From: an uncultured Bacteroidales bacterium
GTDB lineage: Bacteria; Bacteroidota; Bacteroidia; Bacteroidales; UBA932
DNA: 64,000 bases
Direction of reading: 5' to 3'
Assembly: GCA_949300335.1 (NCBI GenBank)
Contig: CASGDV010000053.1
Span: 1-64,000, forward strand
In this document: positions 8,344-16,940 of the stretch, one piece after another
How positions within the stretch are numbered: the first letter of the stretch is position 1
Layout of the letters: each line of letters begins with the position of its first letter
The notes under the pieces: model-generated
Database searches by the model: none
What the model saw: the letters and a program-made list of their open reading frames with translations, nothing else
What the model was told of the DNA's origin: nothing
Translations under genes and position numbers: made by a program

Positions 8344-9378
8344 ATGAAGATAGGTAATGTAGATTTGGGGGACAAGCCTCTTTTCCTGGCTCCCATGGAA
8401 GACGTAACGGATGCCTCGTTCAGATATGTCTGCAAGGAATTCGGTGCGGATATGATGTATACGGAATTCATCTCTTCCGACGGTCTGGTCAGGGATGCCA
8501 GAAAATCTCTGGCCAAGCTCGTCACCTATGACTATGAAAAGCCTATAGGCATCCAGATTTACGGTAATATTCCGGATGCCATGGCGGATGCTGCCAGAAT
8601 GGCGGAAAAAGCATCGGAAATCGCCGGAGGTGCCGGAGCGGATGTTATCGATATCAACTTCGGATGCCCGGTAAACAAGATAGCAAGAAGAGGCGCGGGT
8701 TCCGGAATGATGAGAGAACCGGACAAGATGGTGGAAATAACCAGAATGGTCGTTGATGCAGTCAGGCTTCCGGTTACAGTCAAGACTCGTCTGGGCTGGG
8801 ACAATGGCAGCAAGATAATAGTGGAACTTGCCGAAAGGCTTCAGGATGCAGGCATCTCCGCATTGACGGTACACGGGCGTACGAGATGCCAGATGTATAC
8901 CGGAGAAGCGGACTGGACCCTGATCGGGAAAATAAAGGAGAACCCGAGAATGAAGATTCCCGTAATAGGCAACGGAGATATAAATAGCCCGGAAAAGGCA
9001 AAGGATGCATTCGAAAGATACGGTGTGGACGGGATAATGATCGGCAGGGCCACCTACGGACATCCGTGGATTTTCCGGGAAATAAGGCACTATCTGGAAA
9101 CAGGAGAGATTCTTCCGCCCATGGGAACAGCGGAGAGGGTCGACCTGGCGAAGAGACACCTGGCAAAGTCCGTCGAGATGAAAGGAGAACGGGTAGGAGT
9201 TCTGGAAATGAGACGTCATCTCTCCTGTTACTTCAAGGGACTTCCCGATTTCAAGGAAACGAGACTCAAACTGGTCACAACAAACGAACCCGATGAACTT
9301 TACAAGACGCTTGACCATATCAAGGAAAGATGGGGCACGGTTGTTCCTGCCCGGAATACCAACATATATAATATGTAA
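8344..9378 (+). CDS. dusB: tRNA-dihydrouridine synthase (DusB-like)
   Basis: The start at 8344 (MKIGNVDLGDKPLFLAPMEDVTD) is chosen because an upstream in-frame ATG at 8311 precedes the promoter box. The 344-residue flavoenzyme carries the Dus hallmark NFGCPVNKIARRGAGSGMM, whose Cys acts as general acid, plus VKTRLGW and HGRTRCQMYTGEADW. It reduces uridine to dihydrouridine in tRNA using FMN and NADPH. The lpxK gene starts two bases after its stop, so both are probably on one mRNA. Confidence 0.92.
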   Translation: MKIGNVDLGDKPLFLAPMEDVTDASFRYVCKEFGADMMYTEFISSDGLVRDARKSLAKLVTYDYEKPIGIQIYGNIPDAMADAARMAEKASEIAGGAGADVIDINFGCPVNKIARRGAGSGMMREPDKMVEITRMVVDAVRLPVTVKTRLGWDNGSKIIVELAERLQDAGISALTVHGRTRCQMYTGEADWTLIGKIKENPRMKIPVIGNGDINSPEKAKDAFERYGVDGIMIGRATYGHPWIFREIRHYLETGEILPPMGTAERVDLAKRHLAKSVEMKGERVGVLEMRRHLSCYFKGLPDFKETRLKLVTTNEPDELYKTLDHIKERWGTVVPARNTNIYNM

Positions 9379-9380
9379 TC

Positions 9381-10508
9381 ATGATAGACAAAATTGTTCT
9401 GGCTCCATATTATCTGAGCCTTGCGTTCAGACACTGGCTTTATGATTCGGGAATCATCAGGACGCATTCTCCGGAATGCCCGTCAATCTCGGTCGGAAAC
9501 ATAACGGCAGGCGGTACAGGCAAGACGCCTCATACCGAGATGCTTCTGAGAATATTGCAGGAACATCCTTTATGGAAAAACAGGAACATTGCCGTACTGT
9601 CAAGAGGGTATAAAAGAAAAAGTTCAGGTTTCCAGCAGGTTACCGCCGACGGTACAGCCGAATTCTTCGGAGACGAACCACTTCAGATAAAACGGAAATT
9701 TCCAGACACGACGGTAGCCGTATGCAAGTCAAGGGTAAAGGGAATCGGTTACCTTGCCTCCAACAAATCATTCATCGGTTCCAAGGCATCCAGAAAATGT
9801 CTGGACTGCAATTACCCGGACTGCGACCTTGTCATTCTGGACGATGCATTCCAGTACAGAAAACTGTCTCCTACTATATCTATTGTACTTGTAGACTACA
9901 ACAGACCTGTTTATAAAGATCATCTCCTGCCTTTGGGCAGATTGAGAGACCTGCCTGAAAGGCTCCGTGAAGCGGATATCATAATCGTCAGCAAATGCCC
10001 GTCATACATTGAGCAGTGGGAAAAGGAACGTATAGCCGCGAATCTGCACATAGAAGGATATGACCCCGGAACATGCCGGGGCAAAGGAAGGAAGAAACAG
10101 CAGTGGCTCTTTTTTTCGACCATCGGTTATGAACCGCTCGAACCTGTATTCAAGGAAGGCGACTCAAGATTCGTATATTCACACAGGGCCATCCTGTTTT
10201 CCGGAATTGCGAACGACAGTCTTCTGAAAAAATATCTGAGCGGCTCATACAAACTTTTCCGGTGCTTCAGGTTCCCTGACCACCACAAGTTCACAAACGG
10301 AGACATATCCCAGATAGGACACTCGGCAAGAGAGTGTCCGACAGCAATAGTCGTTACTACTGAAAAAGACAGCCAGAGACTTTACGACAGAAAAGACAAG
10401 GTGCCCGAATTCCTCAGACAAAGGACATTTCAGGCACCCATAAAAGCTGAATTCATTTCCGATGAAGATAAGGAACGCTTCATCGGCGCCATCGGATCAT
10501 TTTTCTAG
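9381..10508 (+). CDS. lpxK: Tetraacyldisaccharide 4'-kinase
   Basis: The 375-residue protein has the LpxK P-loop region SVGNITAGGTGKTPHTE, the LDDAFQYRKL motif (family consensus LDDGFQHR) and TTEKD near residue 325. It adds the 4'-phosphate to the lipid A disaccharide at the inner membrane, evidence for a lipid A-bearing outer membrane. A Cys-containing insert (CLDCNYPDCD) lies just before the LDDAF motif. It is coupled to dusB upstream and converges on the DAHP synthase gene with a 12-base tail overlap. Confidence 0.92.
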   Translation: MIDKIVLAPYYLSLAFRHWLYDSGIIRTHSPECPSISVGNITAGGTGKTPHTEMLLRILQEHPLWKNRNIAVLSRGYKRKSSGFQQVTADGTAEFFGDEPLQIKRKFPDTTVAVCKSRVKGIGYLASNKSFIGSKASRKCLDCNYPDCDLVILDDAFQYRKLSPTISIVLVDYNRPVYKDHLLPLGRLRDLPERLREADIIIVSKCPSYIEQWEKERIAANLHIEGYDPGTCRGKGRKKQQWLFFSTIGYEPLEPVFKEGDSRFVYSHRAILFSGIANDSLLKKYLSGSYKLFRCFRFPDHHKFTNGDISQIGHSARECPTAIVVTTEKDSQRLYDRKDKVPEFLRQRTFQAPIKAEFISDEDKERFIGAIGSFF

Positions 10509-11585
10509 AATATCGTTCTGCACCTGAACAGAAGCCTCGTGTACGGCATTGAACAGGGCAGTCACGAATTTTTCGGAAAGTCCGTATTCCGCTCCTTTCT
10601 CGATGGCCTTTGCAAGAAGCGAGTCCCATCTGGATGTCTGCAGAATCGCGATATTGTTTTCTTTCTTGTACTCACCTATCTGACGGCTTATCTTCATTCT
10701 GGAACCCAGAATATAGAGTATGTTTTCATCGATGACATCTATCTTGGCCCTGAGCTGGTCTATGTTTTCCTTGTATGAAGGGCTGTCGGAATCCTGCTGC
10801 CTTACCGTCAGATTCTCAATCATCGCAAAAAGTTCGTCAGGCGTCAGCTGCTGCTTGGCATCGCTCAATGCGCAGGTAGGATCGCAGTGGCTCTCTATCA
10901 TGAGACCGTCGAGTCCCAGGTCGAGGGAACGCTGCGAAATTTCAGCGATATATTCCTTTGCTCCGGAAATATGGCTCGGGTCGCAGAAAAAAGGAAGTTC
11001 AGGTAAGCGGCTCCTCATTTCAATAACCACCTGCCATTCGGGGTTGTTTCTGTATTTCATCTTCTCGAATGTGGAAAATCCCCTGTGTATTACACCAAGT
11101 TTCTTTATTCCTGACTGATTCAGCCTTTCAAGAGCTCCAATCCAGAGATCTATATCCGGATTCACCGGATTCTTGACCAGCACGGGAATATCCACATCTC
11201 TAAGGGCATCGGCTATTTCCTGCACAAGAAAAGGATTTGCAGTGGTCCTCGCTCCGAGCCATACCATATCCACACCGAACTTCAGGCAGTCGAAAATATG
11301 CTTTTCAGAAGCCACCTCCGTACATATTTTCATACCCAGTTCGTTCTTTACCCTCTGCATCCATTTCAGTCCCGGAGTGCCTACTCCCTCGAACGTGTTG
11401 GGGTGCGTGCGCGGTTTCCATATTCCCGCTCTGAAGACATTTATTCCATGAGAGGAAAGTCTTCTGGCCGTCTCCATTACCTGGATTTCGGATTCGGCAC
11501 TGCACGGTCCTGCTATTATCAAAGGTTTCTGTTCCGCAAATAGATTCCATCCGCTTACCGGAATCAAGTCTAGTTTCTTTTCCAT
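10497..11585 (-). CDS. Bifunctional DAHP synthase / chorismate mutase
   Basis: Residues 1 to about 260 form a DAHP synthase of the KDO8P-synthase-like subfamily, with AGPCSAES, FRAGIWKPRTHPNTFEG, HRGFSTF and the metal-binding DPSHISG. Residues about 275-360 form an AroQ-type chorismate mutase helix bundle (IDQLRAKIDVIDENIL, R-MKISRQIGEYKK). The protein therefore catalyses both the first step of the shikimate pathway and chorismate to prephenate. Chorismate mutase fused to this class often acts as its allosteric regulatory domain. It is the last gene of the pheA operon, 12 bases after tyrA. Confidence 0.95.
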   Translation of the reverse strand: MEKKLDLIPVSGWNLFAEQKPLIIAGPCSAESEIQVMETARRLSSHGINVFRAGIWKPRTHPNTFEGVGTPGLKWMQRVKNELGMKICTEVASEKHIFDCLKFGVDMVWLGARTTANPFLVQEIADALRDVDIPVLVKNPVNPDIDLWIGALERLNQSGIKKLGVIHRGFSTFEKMKYRNNPEWQVVIEMRSRLPELPFFCDPSHISGAKEYIAEISQRSLDLGLDGLMIESHCDPTCALSDAKQQLTPDELFAMIENLTVRQQDSDSPSYKENIDQLRAKIDVIDENILYILGSRMKISRQIGEYKKENNIAILQTSRWDSLLAKAIEKGAEYGLSEKFVTALFNAVHEASVQVQNDILEK

Positions 11586-11597
11586 GATATGTTCATT

Positions 11598-12449
11598 TTA
11601 TACTATTATTTTCTTTATTCTGTTAGCTTCTTCTATGAGGGATCTGATCCGGGACTCATCATAATCCGCAATCGCATCCCTGAAAGATTTGATTTTCTCC
11701 ATATATGTATCCATTACCTGAAGGATATTGTCCCTGTTCTGCGAGAAAATCGGTGTCCACATGTCGGGATTGCTTTTTGCCAGTCTGACGGTGGAAGAAA
11801 AACCTCCGGAAGCCAGATCAAAAATGTGCTTTTCGTTCTTCTCTTTCTCAAGGACGGTAAGAGCAAGTGCAAAAGATGTTATATGCGAGATATGCGATAC
11901 ATATGCAGCATGGACATCGTGATTCGATGAATTCATGTAAATCGTCCTCATATTCAAGGTAAGGTACAGCTCCTCCACCAGTCTGACAGCTTTCGGATCG
12001 GATTCGACGCTGTCGGAAATTATGCATGCCCTGCCGTCAAAAAGGCCCGGCATGGCAGCCCACGGTCCGGAATATTCTGTTCCGGCCATCGGATGTGTCG
12101 CGACATACCTTTTCCTCATTGGATGATAATGTACATTCTTTGCAAGCATCTCTTTCGTAGAACAAACGTCCATAACCACTTTTCCAGTACCGGCTTCCAT
12201 ATGGTCCAGCACCTGCTGAAGAACTTTCAAAGCCGGTTCTGCCGGAATTGCAATGATTACGATGTCCGAATTGCCTACACACGTTTCCAGATCGGTAATT
12301 TCATCGGCAATCCCCATTTTCAGGGCGGCGGCAGCATTCACAGGCTCCGCCTCGACTCCGAAAATACGGTCTGCAAATTTCCTTCTTTTCAGATCAATCG
12401 CCATAGACCCGCCGATAAGTCCGAGCCCGATTACTCCTATCTTGTACAT
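11598..12449 (-). CDS. tyrA: Prephenate dehydrogenase
   Basis: The 283-residue protein has an N-terminal Rossmann nucleotide site GVIGLGLIGGSMA and the active-site region ATHPMAGTEYSGP that includes the catalytic His. It oxidatively decarboxylates prephenate to 4-hydroxyphenylpyruvate, the Tyr branch. There is no fused chorismate mutase or ACT domain, consistent with the mutase being on the downstream DAHP synthase. It lies seven bases after the aminotransferase stop. Confidence 0.93.
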   Translation of the reverse strand: MYKIGVIGLGLIGGSMAIDLKRRKFADRIFGVEAEPVNAAAALKMGIADEITDLETCVGNSDIVIIAIPAEPALKVLQQVLDHMEAGTGKVVMDVCSTKEMLAKNVHYHPMRKRYVATHPMAGTEYSGPWAAMPGLFDGRACIISDSVESDPKAVRLVEELYLTLNMRTIYMNSSNHDVHAAYVSHISHITSFALALTVLEKEKNEKHIFDLASGGFSSTVRLAKSNPDMWTPIFSQNRDNILQVMDTYMEKIKSFRDAIADYDESRIRSLIEEANRIKKIIV

Positions 12450-12456
12450 GGCCGGC

Positions 12457-13668
12457 CTATTTAATTATCGATTTTATCTTCCCTGCAGCCCTTTCCAGAA
12501 CCTCGCTTGAAGCACAGAGGGAAATCCTGAGATAATTCTCCCCGTTCTTCCCGAAGATGAAACCCGGAGTGATGAATACCCCGGCATTATACAGTATATG
12601 GTCGGAGAGGACCTCAGCCGGAGAAGCCTCCTTGTCATCTCCGGCTGACACGCATGGCGAAGATGAAGTAATTTTCCCCCAGAGGAACATTCCAGAAGAA
12701 GATGCGTCATATGAAAGTCCCAGAAGATCGAAAATTTTTCCTGCCAGCACCTTCCTCCTGCGGTACTCATCATTGAGGGTCCGATACCATTCCGGCCCTT
12801 GCGAAAGGGCCTGGACGGCAGCAAGCTGCAAAGGCTTGAACATACCGGAATCCATCTGGCTCTTGACCTTCAGAATCTCGGAAATCACATCTCCGGATGA
12901 TGCGACCATACCTATCCTCCAACCGGACATATTATGGGCCTTGCTGAGAGAATTAAGTTCGAGACAGCACTCTTTTGCACCCGGTACGGACAAGATTGAC
13001 AAAGGATTGTCATTCAGTATGAAGCTGTAGGGATTGTCATTGCATATCATTATCCCGTGTCTTCTGCCGAAATCCACGAGGGAAGCATAAAGAGACTCCG
13101 TTGCAGACGCTCCCGTAGGCATATTCGGATAATTCGTCCACATGAGCTTGACACCTGAAAGATCCATTTTTTCCAATGCATCGAAGTCCGGTATCCATCC
13201 TTTGCTTTCCACCAGGTCATATTTGATTACTTCTGCCTCCGCGAGTAAAGATGCAGAAGTATAGGTGGGATAACCGGGATCCGGAACAAGCACTTTATCT
13301 CCTTTGTCAAGAAAGGCCATGGATATAAGCAGTATCCCTTCCTTGGATCCTGCAAGGGGCTGTATTTCGGAAACCGGATCCAGTGCGACTCCGTAATAAC
13401 GGTCATACCATTTGGCGAATGCCTCTCTCAACTGAGGTATTCCCACATAACTCTGGTATGCATGATTGCCAGGTTTTACAGCAGCTTCGACCAATGCTTC
13501 GATTGCCGGAGCCGGAGGCATTCCGTCAGGAGCTCCTATGCCCAGATTTATGACCGGTTCAAGACCGTTTGCCGAATTTGAGGCATTCATCCGGGATATT
13601 TCCTTGAGTTTTGCAGAAAAGTAATACTCCCTTACATTTTCTGTCCTTTTAGCTGGTTTTATTATCAT
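12457..13668 (-). CDS. Class I/II PLP aminotransferase, probably aromatic
   Basis: The 403-residue fold-type I aminotransferase has the PLP Lys in NSLSKAHNMSGWRIGM and the substrate Arg region ENYLRISLC near the end. Its position between pheA and tyrA, with spacings of 11 and 7 bases, suggests it converts phenylpyruvate and 4-hydroxyphenylpyruvate to Phe and Tyr. The sequence also resembles LL-diaminopimelate or aspartate aminotransferase-like members, so the substrate assignment rests on context. Confidence 0.85.
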   Translation of the reverse strand: MIIKPAKRTENVREYYFSAKLKEISRMNASNSANGLEPVINLGIGAPDGMPPAPAIEALVEAAVKPGNHAYQSYVGIPQLREAFAKWYDRYYGVALDPVSEIQPLAGSKEGILLISMAFLDKGDKVLVPDPGYPTYTSASLLAEAEVIKYDLVESKGWIPDFDALEKMDLSGVKLMWTNYPNMPTGASATESLYASLVDFGRRHGIMICNDNPYSFILNDNPLSILSVPGAKECCLELNSLSKAHNMSGWRIGMVASSGDVISEILKVKSQMDSGMFKPLQLAAVQALSQGPEWYRTLNDEYRRRKVLAGKIFDLLGLSYDASSSGMFLWGKITSSSPCVSAGDDKEASPAEVLSDHILYNAGVFITPGFIFGKNGENYLRISLCASSEVLERAAGKIKSIIK

Positions 13669-13679
13669 TGTAAAGTCCG

Positions 13680-14513
13680 TTAAATTGCTGCGACATATTC
13701 TCCCAATACATTCAGGTCCTCCATAAGCGGACGCACGGCCGAAAGTGCCTGCATGTACCGTTCATAATCATTGAACTTGATGTCCACATAGAAGAAATAC
13801 TGCCATTCTCTTCCGGGAATCGGGAGCGATTGTATTCTCGTAAGATTCATCCCGTAGAAAGACAGGATTGTCAGTATGTGCGCAAGCGATCCCGCCGTAT
13901 GGGGCAAGGTAAAGCAGATCGAGACCTTGTCTATTTTCTCTTCAGGAACGACTATGCTGTCATCAAGAACAAGGAAGCGGGTGAAATTCTGCTTATAGGT
14001 TTCTATTCCCGCAGAAAGGATTTCCAATCCGTACAGTTCTGCGGCAAGCGAGGATGCTATTGCACCGACGCCTTCAAGACGGCAGTCCGCTATATCTGCG
14101 GCTGATTTTGCCGTATCCTCCGATTCGACAAGCCTGATCCACGGATATTGCTTGAAAAACGGACGGGTCTGGTTTATCGCCATATAGTGCGACCTCACTT
14201 CCCTGATATCCTCTATTTTCTGCCCCGGAAGGGCCATGAGATTCTGTTCAATGCGAAGAAAAATTTCTCCTTTTATCTTAATTCCGTATTTTCTGAGAAG
14301 CTCGAAATTCGGAAGCAGACCTCCGGAAACGGTGTTCTCGATAGCCATTATTGCAGAATCCGCCTTTCCGTTTTCCAAAGCATCGAAAACGCCTTCGAAC
14401 GAAGAACACTCCTCTATCTCCGGCAGGATGTTTTCAGTCTGCATGTAAAACATCCTGGCTGCTTTTTCATGAAAACAACCGGAGAAACCCTGAATTGCCA
14501 CTTTTTTACTCAT
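13680..14513 (-). CDS. pheA: Prephenate dehydratase
   Basis: The start at 14513 (MSKKVAIQGFSGCFHEKAA) fits the family; the longer frame to 14549 would begin inside the attenuator hairpin. The 277-residue protein has the catalytic TRF (NFTRFLVL) near residue 180 and a C-terminal ACT domain. It converts prephenate to phenylpyruvate. In the ACT domain the usual Phe-binding ESRP motif is replaced by IQSLPI, so feedback by Phe may differ from E. coli PheA. It is the first gene of the operon, directly behind the leader peptide and attenuator. Confidence 0.93.
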   Translation of the reverse strand: MSKKVAIQGFSGCFHEKAARMFYMQTENILPEIEECSSFEGVFDALENGKADSAIMAIENTVSGGLLPNFELLRKYGIKIKGEIFLRIEQNLMALPGQKIEDIREVRSHYMAINQTRPFFKQYPWIRLVESEDTAKSAADIADCRLEGVGAIASSLAAELYGLEILSAGIETYKQNFTRFLVLDDSIVVPEEKIDKVSICFTLPHTAGSLAHILTILSFYGMNLTRIQSLPIPGREWQYFFYVDIKFNDYERYMQALSAVRPLMEDLNVLGEYVAAI

Positions 14514-14520
14514 ATACCTA

Positions 14521-14552
14521 CAAAAAAGAGGGTTGCCCGAACCGGACAACCC
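14521..14552 (-). terminator. Attenuator terminator upstream of pheA
   Basis: On the minus strand GGGTTG-t-CCG / CGG-g-CAACCC folds with a single mismatch and a three-base loop (14530-14552), followed by six T (14522-14527). It lies between the leader peptide stop and the pheA start, so it would stop transcription before the structural genes. Confidence 0.85.
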
Positions 14553-14599
14553 TTAGCTTACTAATTGTTATAAAATGAAAAGAAATAAGCAACGTCCGG
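14542..14599 (-). promoter_or_regulatory. Predicted antiterminator helix of the pheA leader
   Basis: On the minus strand CCGGAC (14594-14599) is complementary to GTCCGG (14542-14547), which is part of the terminator stem, so the two folds exclude each other. TTGCTTA (14586-14592) also pairs with TAAGC-u-AA (14553-14560), lengthening the helix. An upstream GCAA-u-CGTC (14653-14661) can pair with GACGTTGC (14589-14596) as a protector. A ribosome at the leader stop codon would cover CCGGAC. Confidence 0.75.
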
Positions 14600-14605
14600 C
14601 CACTA

Positions 14606-14665
14606 TCACCCTTTTGGGAAATAGAAATAAAAATAACCGAATACGTTAAATCGACGATTGCTCAT
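14606..14665 (-). CDS. Phe/Tyr-rich leader peptide of the pheA operon
   Basis: The 19-codon frame reads MSNRRFNVFGYFYFYFPKG, then TGA. Five Phe and three Tyr codons are present, with FGYFYFYF in one block, like the control codons of amino-acid attenuators (compare E. coli PheL, also Phe-rich and ending in FP). A purine-rich AGAGGAGA lies about ten bases before the ATG, an unusually good Shine-Dalgarno for this genome. A TACATTTG promoter box is at 14689-14696. Terminator and antiterminator helices follow. It probably senses charged Phe- and Tyr-tRNA for the downstream pathway. Confidence 0.85.
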   Translation of the reverse strand: MSNRRFNVFGYFYFYFPKG

Positions 14666-14688
14666 TTGTATAAATCTCCTCTGTTCTG

Positions 14689-14696
14689 CAAATGTA
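14689..14696 (-). promoter_or_regulatory. '-7' promoter box of the pheA leader
   Basis: The minus strand reads TACATTTG, an exact TAnnTTTG match, about 24 bases upstream of the leader peptide ATG. Confidence 0.65.
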
Positions 14697-14730
14697 AAGA
14701 AAAAAATGAAAAATAAAAACGATTTTTACA

Positions 14731-15294
14731 TCAAACCGTCATTATTTCCTTCTCCTTACTGGAAACGAGGTCATCTATCCGTTTCGTGCCGTTGTCCGTT
14801 TCCTTCTGTATATTCTGCTCATACTCTTTCTGCATGTCTTCCGGCATGCCTTCCTTCTGGGCTTTCTTCAAAAGGTCTATGGCATCCCTTCTCGCATTCC
14901 TCACCACGACTTTCGCATTTTCTCCTGCAGCCTTTGCCTTCTTTATCAGTTCCTTCCTCCTGTCTTCGGTCAAAGGCGGCACGTTGCATCTGATGCTTTC
15001 GCCGTTATTCTGCGGAGTAAGGCCGATGTTGGCATCCATGATGGCTTTTTCAATGACTGGTATCATTTTCTTCTCCCATGGCTGTATTATTATGGTCTTG
15101 GCATCCGGAACCGTCACGGAAGCCACCTGCGGAACCGGTGTCTCCGTTCCATAATAATCAACCGTCACGTTATTGAAGATGGACGGATTGGCCTTGCCTG
15201 CCCGGTAAGTCTTCAAATCTTCCTCCAGGAAGTTGATGGCATCATTCATCTTTCCTTTCGCTGACGCCAGGATTTCTTTTGCTCTATCAATCAT
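14731..15294 (-). CDS. frr: Ribosome recycling factor
   Basis: The 187-residue length and the sequence (MNDAINFLEEDLKTYRAGKANPS, VTVPDAKTIIIQPWEKKMI, CNVPPLTEDRRKEL) are characteristic of RRF, which with EF-G splits post-termination ribosomes. It lies 48 bases after pyrH, the common pyrH-frr pair, with no terminator between them. The pheA leader promoter lies shortly after its stop. Confidence 0.97.
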   Translation of the reverse strand: MIDRAKEILASAKGKMNDAINFLEEDLKTYRAGKANPSIFNNVTVDYYGTETPVPQVASVTVPDAKTIIIQPWEKKMIPVIEKAIMDANIGLTPQNNGESIRCNVPPLTEDRRKELIKKAKAAGENAKVVVRNARRDAIDLLKKAQKEGMPEDMQKEYEQNIQKETDNGTKRIDDLVSSKEKEIMTV

Positions 15295-15342
15295 AATTAT
15301 AAATGTTTCATTATTGAATTAAATGCATCCTTCAGTCCGTTA

Positions 15343-16050
15343 TCAGCGGCTGTAGACCAGAGTCCCGACTTTCTCGCCGTGCAGCAGTCTCGTAAGATTG
15401 CCCTTCGCATTCATGTCAAACACTATGACAGGCATGTTTCCCTCCCGGCACAATGCAAATGCGGTCTGGTCCATGACCCTCAGATTGTCTTCTATGGCCT
15501 TGTCGAATGTCAGTTCGTCATATTTCACTGCAGAAGGGTCCTTTTCCGGATCTGCGGTATACACACCGTCCACACGCGTTCCTTTCAACAGTGCATCGGC
15601 CTTTATCTCCAGAGCTCTCAAAGCCGCTCCCGAATCGGTAGTGAAAAACGGATTCCCTGTCCCTCCGGCTATCAGGGCGACACCGCCGCGCTCCATCACC
15701 GCCACAGCATCATCCCTCATATAATAGCGTGCTACAGGCATCATCGGAGTCGCAGTAAAGACTTCCGCTTCTACTCCGGCCGATCTTATGGCCATGGCCA
15801 GTCCCAAAGAATTGATCACGGTAGCCAGCATCCCCATCTTGTCCCCGTCAACCCGGTCAAATCCTTTTCCTACCCCGGACAAGCCTCTGAAAATGTTCCC
15901 GCCGCCTATTACCACGGCAACCTGCAACCCCTGTCTTACCGCCTCAACAATCTCTTCGGCATATGCAGAAAGACATCCTTCATCAATACCTTTTCCGGCC
16001 GGACCTCCCAGACTCTCCCCGCTCAGTTTCAGCAGAACTCTTTTGTACAT
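15343..16050 (-). CDS. pyrH: Uridylate (UMP) kinase
   Basis: The 235-residue protein belongs to the amino-acid-kinase fold UMP kinases: KLSGESLGG at the N-terminus, the GGGNIFRG loop, and GTGNPFFTTDSGAALRA. It makes UDP from UMP for nucleotide and cell-wall sugar synthesis. It begins the pyrH-frr unit; the promoter box TACTTTTG lies at 16078-16085, about 28 bases before the start. Confidence 0.96.
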   Translation of the reverse strand: MYKRVLLKLSGESLGGPAGKGIDEGCLSAYAEEIVEAVRQGLQVAVVIGGGNIFRGLSGVGKGFDRVDGDKMGMLATVINSLGLAMAIRSAGVEAEVFTATPMMPVARYYMRDDAVAVMERGGVALIAGGTGNPFFTTDSGAALRALEIKADALLKGTRVDGVYTADPEKDPSAVKYDELTFDKAIEDNLRVMDQTAFALCREGNMPVIVFDMNAKGNLTRLLHGEKVGTLVYSR

Positions 16051-16077
16051 AATCTGATTTTCGAAAATTTACTGAAA

Positions 16078-16125
16078 CAAAAGTATCGAATTATTATGAA
16101 ACTTGCAAGAAAGAATATATCTTTG
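16078..16125. promoter_or_regulatory. Divergent promoter boxes of pyrH and frdC
   Basis: TACTTTTG on the minus strand (16078-16085) serves pyrH. TATCTTTG on the plus strand (16118-16125) would give frdC a leader of about 85 bases. Confidence 0.6.
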
Positions 16126-16218
16126 CACTGATATGAGTCGGCAAAACCGCCATTTTACATATCAAAATACAATGATTGAATCATTTGGACTATAAAACCG
16201 ATTATAACTATTTAAGAT

Positions 16219-16911
16219 ATGGCTAATATTTTTACATCTTCAATCGGCAGGAAACTTATCATGAGTATCAGCGGACTGTTCCTGATTCTGTTCCTTTTGT
16301 TGCACATGTCAATAAACCTGTTCTCGGTTATCGATTCGATAAGCGGGAAATTCGGTGCGGAAGACGGCCTGTTCGCTCTTGGTTGCGAGTTCATGTCATT
16401 GCCGATCGTTACGGTAATGGTACCAGTGCTTGCGCTAGGTTTCGTCATCCACATCATTTATGCCTTTTTCCTTACATTCAACAATCTCAAGGCTAGGGGC
16501 GGATACAACCGTTATGAGGTTTCAAGCAAGGCAAAGGCCGATTCATGGGCTTCCCAGAACATGATAGTTCTCGGAATCATAGTCCTCGGCATTCTGGCAT
16601 TCCACCTGACTCATTTCTGGGCTGACATGCAGTTGAAGGAGTTCACCGGTTCTGAAGCCGAAAATCCTTATCTGCTTCTTACCGAGGTATTCGGACGATG
16701 GTACAATGTAGTTATCTACCTTGTATGGTTCGGTGCATTGTGGTTCCACCTCACCCACGGCTTCTGGAGCGCTTTCCAGACAATCGGATGGAACAACATG
16801 ATCTGGATTAAAAGACTCAAGGTCATCTCTTATATTTTTGCGACAATCATCTTCCTTGGCTTTGCTGCCGTAGCGATAAATGCAATGATAATGGCTAACG
16901 GATGTTGCTGA
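16219..16911 (+). CDS. frdC: Fumarate reductase/succinate dehydrogenase cytochrome b558 subunit
   Basis: The 230-residue protein has five hydrophobic helices and His residues in positions suited to haem b ligation (LLLHMSINL, HIIYAFFLT, AFHLTHFWADM, WFHLTHGFWSAF). It matches the single-subunit b558 anchors of Bacteroidota fumarate reductases, which pass electrons from menaquinol to the FrdAB catalytic subunits. In this group frdC is normally followed directly by frdA and frdB. Here a perfect terminator follows (16941-16968) and the next gene is trpB, so the catalytic subunits must lie elsewhere. Confidence 0.93.
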   Translation: MANIFTSSIGRKLIMSISGLFLILFLLLHMSINLFSVIDSISGKFGAEDGLFALGCEFMSLPIVTVMVPVLALGFVIHIIYAFFLTFNNLKARGGYNRYEVSSKAKADSWASQNMIVLGIIVLGILAFHLTHFWADMQLKEFTGSEAENPYLLLTEVFGRWYNVVIYLVWFGALWFHLTHGFWSAFQTIGWNNMIWIKRLKVISYIFATIIFLGFAAVAINAMIMANGCC

Positions 16912-16940
16912 GAAGAAAGATAAGATAGAGCGGAATTTAA

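Noticed and set aside
8335..9318. 327-codon open frame on the minus strand across dusB
   Set aside because: Antisense shadow of dusB with low-complexity, Cys/His/Phe-rich sequence and no motif.
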